The notes beneath the pieces are model-generated. The model was not told the origin of the DNA and did not search any database. It saw only the letters and a program-made list of their open reading frames with translations. From Desulfobaculum sp044987625 (GTDB lineage: Bacteria > Desulfobacterota > Desulfovibrionia > Desulfovibrionales > Desulfovibrionaceae), in NCBI RefSeq assembly GCF_044987625.1, contig NZ_JBJDSB010000002.1, positions 620,001 through 684,000 of the forward strand: a DNA stretch of 64,000 nucleotides, written 5' to 3'. Shown here one piece after another: positions 59,749-64,000 of the stretch (position 1 is its first letter; each line of letters starts with the position of its first letter). The translations under genes and the position numbers were made by a program.

Positions 59749-60357
59749 ATGGGCACGATACCCATCGTAGTTGAAACCACCGGACGCACCGAGCGCGCTT
59801 ACGACATTTACTCGAGGCTTCTGAAGGACCGCATCATCGTCCTCGGCACCCCCGTTGACGACCATGTGGCCAGTCTCATTTGTGCGCAGCTGCTGTTCCT
59901 GGAGTCGGAAAATCCCGAGAAAGAAATCTTTTTGTACATCAATTCTCCCGGCGGTGTCGTGACGGCTGGCATGGCCATTTATGATACCATGCAGTATATC
60001 TCGGCTCCCGTGGCAACCCTGTGCATGGGGCAGGCCGCCAGCATGGCCGCCCTGTTGCTTACCGCCGGTGAGCCTGGTATGCGTTATGCATTGCCTAATT
60101 CACGGATTCTGATCCACCAGCCGCTCGGCGGCATGCAGGGTCAGGCGTCCGATATCGAGATTCACGCCGCTGAGATGATCCGCATGAAGGAACACCTCAA
60201 CGGCATCATGGCCAAACACACCGGCCAGGACCTAGACACCATTGTCAAGGACACGGACCGCGATCACTTTATGGGCGCGGAAGAGGCCAAGGGTTACGGC
60301 CTGATTGACAAGATCCTGGTATCCCGAAAGGATATTACGGAAGATAGCAAGGAGTAA
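59749..60357 (+). CDS. clpP: ATP-dependent Clp protease proteolytic subunit
   Basis: 202 residues. Catalytic Ser in CMGQAASMAALLL, His in NSRILIHQPLGG and Asp in DTDRDHFM, plus FLYINSPGGVVTAGMAIYDT. It forms the double-ring chamber fed by ClpX. AAGGGAGAG lies ahead of the ATG at 59749; an upstream start is unsupported. clpX begins 7 bases later. Confidence 0.97.
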   Translation: MGTIPIVVETTGRTERAYDIYSRLLKDRIIVLGTPVDDHVASLICAQLLFLESENPEKEIFLYINSPGGVVTAGMAIYDTMQYISAPVATLCMGQAASMAALLLTAGEPGMRYALPNSRILIHQPLGGMQGQASDIEIHAAEMIRMKEHLNGIMAKHTGQDLDTIVKDTDRDHFMGAEEAKGYGLIDKILVSRKDITEDSKE

Positions 60358-60364
60358 GAGGCCT

Positions 60365-61615
60365 ATGTCTGATTCCAAGATGAGCCTGCCACCGGAATTG
60401 TGCTGCTCCTTCTGCGGCAAAAGCCAAGAAGAGGTGCAGCGGCTCATCGCCGGCCCCGACGTTTACATATGCGACGAGTGCGTTTCCCTGTGCAATGAAA
60501 TTATTGCCCAGGAGAGTCTCACCGAGGATGTTGAGGACGGCAAGCTCCTCACCCCCGAAGAGATCCGCAACCTTCTCGACGACTATGTGATCGGTCAGCA
60601 CCAGTCCAAGAAGACCTTGGCCGTGGCCGTTCACAACCACTACAAGCGTGTGTTCTTTGCTGGCAGCCAGGCTGGCGATGTGGAGCTGGACAAGAGCAAC
60701 ATTCTGCTTATCGGACCCACCGGTTCGGGCAAAACCCTGCTCGCCCAGACCCTCGCACGCGTGCTTAAGGTGCCGTTCGCCATTGCGGACGCCACCACGC
60801 TGACCGAGGCGGGCTACGTTGGTGAAGATGTGGAAAACATCCTCGTCCAGCTGTTGCAGAATGCCGACTACGACATCGAATCCGCCTCCAAGGGCATCAT
60901 CTACGTGGACGAGATCGACAAGATCGCCCGCAAGGGCGACAGCCCGTCCATCACGCGTGATGTGTCCGGCGAGGGCGTGCAGCAAGCGCTTTTGAAGATC
61001 ATTGAAGGCACCGAGGCGAACATCCCCCCCAAGGGTGGCAGAAAGCACCCGCAGCAGGAATTCATCCGTCTGAACACGGGCAATATCCTGTTCATTCTGG
61101 GTGGTGCGTTCATCGGGCTGGAGAAGATCATCCAGCAGCGCGAAGAGGGCGGTGGCCTTGGCTTTGGCGCCAAGGTTGCTTCCAAGAAGGAGAAGGACTT
61201 CTCCACCCTTATCAGGGACGTGCACCCCGTGGACCTTATCCGCTATGGTCTCATCCCCGAGTTTGTCGGCCGTATCCCCATCGTCACCTCCCTTGAGGAG
61301 CTGACGGAGGACGATCTGGTCCGCATCCTCACCGAACCAAAAAACGCGTTGGTGAAGCAGTACAAGAAGCTCTTCGAGCTGGACGATGTGCAGCTGCGCT
61401 TCACCCAGAACGCGCTCAAGTCCATCGCGCGGAAGTCGCTGGAGCGCAAAACCGGCGCCCGCGGCCTGCGAAACGTGCTTGAGAACATCATGCTCGACAT
61501 CATGTACAAGCTCCCTTCACTGACAGGTGTGAAAGAGTGCGTTGTCAATTCCGCCGTTGTGGATAGCGGTCAGGAACCATTGCTGATCTTCCGGCAGGAA
61601 GTGAAATCAGCCTAG
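60365..61615 (+). CDS. clpX: ATP-dependent Clp protease ATP-binding subunit ClpX
   Basis: 416 residues. N-terminal zinc-binding domain with CCSFCGKSQEE and YICDECVSLC, Walker A LIGPTGSGKTLLAQTLA, Walker B IIYVDEIDKIA, pore loop in the GYVGEDVEN region and sensor 2 GARGLRN. It unfolds substrates for ClpP. AAGGAGTAAGAG overlaps the end of clpP and serves the ATG. Followed by a GC-rich hairpin before lon. Confidence 0.97.
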   Translation: MSDSKMSLPPELCCSFCGKSQEEVQRLIAGPDVYICDECVSLCNEIIAQESLTEDVEDGKLLTPEEIRNLLDDYVIGQHQSKKTLAVAVHNHYKRVFFAGSQAGDVELDKSNILLIGPTGSGKTLLAQTLARVLKVPFAIADATTLTEAGYVGEDVENILVQLLQNADYDIESASKGIIYVDEIDKIARKGDSPSITRDVSGEGVQQALLKIIEGTEANIPPKGGRKHPQQEFIRLNTGNILFILGGAFIGLEKIIQQREEGGGLGFGAKVASKKEKDFSTLIRDVHPVDLIRYGLIPEFVGRIPIVTSLEELTEDDLVRILTEPKNALVKQYKKLFELDDVQLRFTQNALKSIARKSLERKTGARGLRNVLENIMLDIMYKLPSLTGVKECVVNSAVVDSGQEPLLIFRQEVKSA

Positions 61616-61632
61616 CCAATACCGATATTCGC

Positions 61633-61665
61633 TGCGCCCCGCTCGGTCCCGACCAGCGGGGCGCA
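61633..61665 (+). promoter_or_regulatory. Long hairpin between clpX and lon
   Basis: TGCGCCCCGCT and AGCGGGGCGCA pair perfectly (11 bp), with inner GGTC/GACC pairs. No T-run follows. It ends GCGCACATGA, like the hairpin before dnaX (50096-50124). It may separate clpX and lon transcripts. Confidence 0.5.
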
Positions 61666-61772
61666 CATGAATCGGACATTGGCGATTGACAATCCACGAT
61701 ACGGAGTTAGGTTGAGAAGAGTCCCATCCGTCCCGGATGGAGCAAGACCCTGTTGCCGAAACGGAGGAGTGC

Positions 61773-64000
61773 ATGTCCGATTTCCCGATGGTGGATAACG
61801 ATCCCCATTCCGCTCATATACAACTGCCTCTCATGTCGCTGCGCGAGGTGGTCATGTTCCCCCGATCCATCGTACCGTTGTTCGTTGGACGGGAAGCCTC
61901 TGTCAAAGCCATCGAGACCGCGCTGTCCGATTTCAACAAAAAGATTTTTCTCGTCGCGCAGGAGTCGCCGGAAACGGAAAAGCCCGAACCGGCAGACCTG
62001 TACGAAGTTGGTACCGTCAGCAAGATTCTGCAACTGCTGCGCCTGCCCGACGGCACCATCAAGGTGCTGTTCGAGGGGCTGTACCGCGCCCGCTGGTCCC
62101 GCGAGAAGGGCTTTGAGCCGCTCCCCGAGGACTTTCTGGAAGACGACGATGACGTGACGTTCCCGCTGGTGTCCGTCTCCCGCGTGCAGGAGCAGGCGGA
62201 GAGCACCTCCGGCGGCGAGGCGCTGGTGCGCGCCATGCACGAGTCCCTTGACGAGTACGGCAAGGTCAATAAGAAGCTCGCTTCCGAGACCATTATGGCC
62301 ATCTCGTCCCTGGCGGACCCGGGCCGGCTGGCCGACGCCGTTATGCCGCACCTCAAGGCGGACTACGTCAAAAAGCAGACCCTTTTGGAAGAGCTGGACC
62401 CGGTCAAGCGTCTGGAGGAGACCTATACGCTCCTGCAGGGCGAGATTGAGATCGCCTTCCTTGAAAAGAAGATCAAATCCCGCGTGAAGTCCCAGATGGA
62501 AGGGAACCAGCGCGAGTATTATCTGAACGAGCAACTCAAGGCCATCAACAAGGAAATGGGGCGCGAAGAAGACCCCATGGCCGAGGTGGACGAGATTGAG
62601 CGCAAGCTGGCCGAAAAGGAGATGGCGGAGGAAAACCGCGAAAAGGCTCTCCGCGAGGTCAAGAAGCTCCGCCAGATTCCCCCGTCCTCCGCGGAATACA
62701 CCGTGGTGCGTAACTACGTGGACTGGATTTTGGACCTGCCGTGGAACGTCTACAAGAAGACGGACCTCGACATCGACAAGGCCCGCGGCATCCTTGAGGC
62801 CGAGCATTACGGCCTGAAGAAGCCCAAGGAGCGCATCCTTGAGTACCTTGCCGTGCAAAAGCTGGTGGATACCATCAAGGGCCCCATCCTGTGCCTTGTT
62901 GGACCTCCCGGCGTTGGCAAGACGTCGCTGTCCAAGTCCATCGCCCACGCCACGGGCCGCGAGTTTGTTCGCCTGTCCCTTGGTGGCGTGCGCGACGAGG
63001 CCGAAATTCGCGGCCATCGCCGGACCTACGTTGGCGCGCTGCCCGGCAAGATTATTCAGGCGCTCAAGCGGGTGAAGTACAACAACCCGGTGTTCTGCCT
63101 TGACGAAGTTGACAAGATGAGCACGGATTTCCGGGGCGACCCGTCCGCCGCGCTCCTTGAGGTGCTGGACCCCGAACAGAACGGCACCTTCAACGACCAC
63201 TATCTGGACATGGACTACGACCTGTCCAAGGTCTTCTTCATCACCACGGCCAACAGCCTGCATTCCATCCCCCTGCCGCTGCAGGACCGTATGGAAATCA
63301 TCCAGCTGCCCGGCTATCTGGAGACGGAGAAGAGCAAGATCGCCAAGCAGTTCCTTGTGCCCAAGCAGGTGAAGGAACATGGCCTCAAGGACGACAACGT
63401 GGTCTTTTCCGACAACGCCATCCTTGAGATCATCCGTCGCTACACCCGCGAGGCGGGTGTGCGTAATCTGGAGCGCGAAATCGCCGGCATCTGCCGCAAG
63501 ACGGCCATGAAGCTGGTGGAAGAGAAGGACCTTGAAAAGTCCATGCGCGTGACCATGCAGACGGTGTCCAACTTCCTTGGCGTGGCGAAGTACCGCTACG
63601 GCGAAAAGGAAGAGAAGCCGCAGGTCGGCGTCAGTTCCGGCCTTGCGTATACCGAACTCGGCGGCGAGATGCTTATGGTGGAAACCGCGCTTATGCCCGG
63701 TTCCGGCAAGGTGTCCATCACCGGCAAGCTCGGCGATGTGATGCAGGAGTCGGCCAAGGCCGCCGTCTCCTACCTGCGCTCCCGCTCCGACCTGTTCGGG
63801 CTGAAGTCGGATTTCTACAAGTGCATCGACATCCACGTGCATGTGCCCGAAGGCGCCATCCCCAAGGACGGTCCCTCGGCAGGCATCACGCTGGCAACGT
63901 CCATCATCTCCGCTCTGTTGAACATCCCGGTCTCCAACGACCTCGCGATGACGGGCGAGATTACCCTGCGCGGACGCGTGCTGCCCATCGGCGGCCTGCG
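61773..64000 (+). CDS. lon: ATP-dependent protease Lon (C-terminus cut by window edge)
   Basis: The first 742 codons are present. N-terminal LON domain (about 15-210: LMSLREVVMFPRSIVPLFVG), helical region, AAA+ domain with Walker A LVGPPGVGKTSLSKSIA (about residue 374) and Walker B PVFCLDEVDKM, and the protease domain with the catalytic Ser in PKDGPSAGIT. The catalytic Lys, expected about 40 residues further on, lies outside the window. Lon degrades damaged and regulatory proteins. CGGAGGAGTGC precedes the ATG. Confidence 0.97.
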   Translation, partial: MSDFPMVDNDPHSAHIQLPLMSLREVVMFPRSIVPLFVGREASVKAIETALSDFNKKIFLVAQESPETEKPEPADLYEVGTVSKILQLLRLPDGTIKVLFEGLYRARWSREKGFEPLPEDFLEDDDDVTFPLVSVSRVQEQAESTSGGEALVRAMHESLDEYGKVNKKLASETIMAISSLADPGRLADAVMPHLKADYVKKQTLLEELDPVKRLEETYTLLQGEIEIAFLEKKIKSRVKSQMEGNQREYYLNEQLKAINKEMGREEDPMAEVDEIERKLAEKEMAEENREKALREVKKLRQIPPSSAEYTVVRNYVDWILDLPWNVYKKTDLDIDKARGILEAEHYGLKKPKERILEYLAVQKLVDTIKGPILCLVGPPGVGKTSLSKSIAHATGREFVRLSLGGVRDEAEIRGHRRTYVGALPGKIIQALKRVKYNNPVFCLDEVDKMSTDFRGDPSAALLEVLDPEQNGTFNDHYLDMDYDLSKVFFITTANSLHSIPLPLQDRMEIIQLPGYLETEKSKIAKQFLVPKQVKEHGLKDDNVVFSDNAILEIIRRYTREAGVRNLEREIAGICRKTAMKLVEEKDLEKSMRVTMQTVSNFLGVAKYRYGEKEEKPQVGVSSGLAYTELGGEMLMVETALMPGSGKVSITGKLGDVMQESAKAAVSYLRSRSDLFGLKSDFYKCIDIHVHVPEGAIPKDGPSAGITLATSIISALLNIPVSNDLAMTGEITLRGRVLPIGGL

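Overview
The window is GC-rich chromosomal DNA of a sulfate reducer of the Desulfovibrio type (Desulfovibrionales). This rests on gene content and order, not on a database search. Supporting points are the block tRNA-Gly/rimP/nusA/ylxR/infB/DUF503/rbfA/nrnA/truB/rpsO/pnp, a flagellar rod-hook operon closed by csrA-fliW and flgM, the tig-clpP-clpX-lon block, an FMN-type stand-alone glutamate synthase, an AmmeMemoRadiSam B protein and several rhodanese/rubrerythrin-type redox proteins. It reads as ordinary chromosome. I see no insertion sequence, prophage, integrase, CRISPR array or replication origin.

Layout. 1-8.4 kb: a cache/PAS sensor histidine kinase (cut by the left edge), TlyA, a rhodanese-rubrerythrin protein divergent from a membrane rhodanese plus MauE/DoxX pair, an EcfT-EcfA transporter module and a small membrane protein. 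8.6-17.1 kb: a methyltransferase, NikR, FolE2, a short rod-type flagellar protein, a sigma-54 activator, a very long periplasmic TPR protein, an AmmeMemoRadiSam B protein and a lipoprotein. 17.5-19.1 kb: glutamate synthase, minus strand. 19.6-30.3 kb: the minus-strand transcription/translation operon headed by tRNA-Gly(CCC). 30.6-42.1 kb: flgF-G-A-H-I-J/M23-N-K-L, csrA, fliW, and convergent flgM with a small partner gene. A close sigma-54 promoter match precedes flgF and a sigma-28 promoter match precedes the flgM pair. 42.2-57.7 kb: nadK, mltA, a DUF4254 gene, gatB, mtnA, der, ilvE, dnaX, ebfC, recR, recD2, a flippase-like membrane protein and a ThiD-ThiN fusion. 57.9-64 kb: tRNA-Leu(UAG), tig, clpP, clpX and lon (cut by the right edge).

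How the genes work together. The flagellar block carries an early sigma-54 signal, a candidate sigma-54 activator, the CsrA/FliW translational switch and FlgM (anti-sigma-28) under a sigma-28 signal. The fliW and flgM stop codons lie inside one shared CTAG, so late flgM transcription would run antisense into fliW-csrA unless it terminates first. The nusA-infB-pnp operon combines transcription elongation, ribosome maturation, initiation and RNA decay. The tig-clpXP-lon block is a protein quality-control module.

Most unusual observations: a TPR protein whose exported linker carries 12 N-X-T sequons within about 230 residues, suggesting an N-glycosylated linker; a FlgJ-like M23 protein that keeps its zinc ligands but has Ile at the catalytic His of HxH; three Asp-box motifs (SxDxGxTW/F) in FlgK and FlgL; a GAFTHA variant in the sigma-54 activator; and a strongly AT-rich patch inside flgL.
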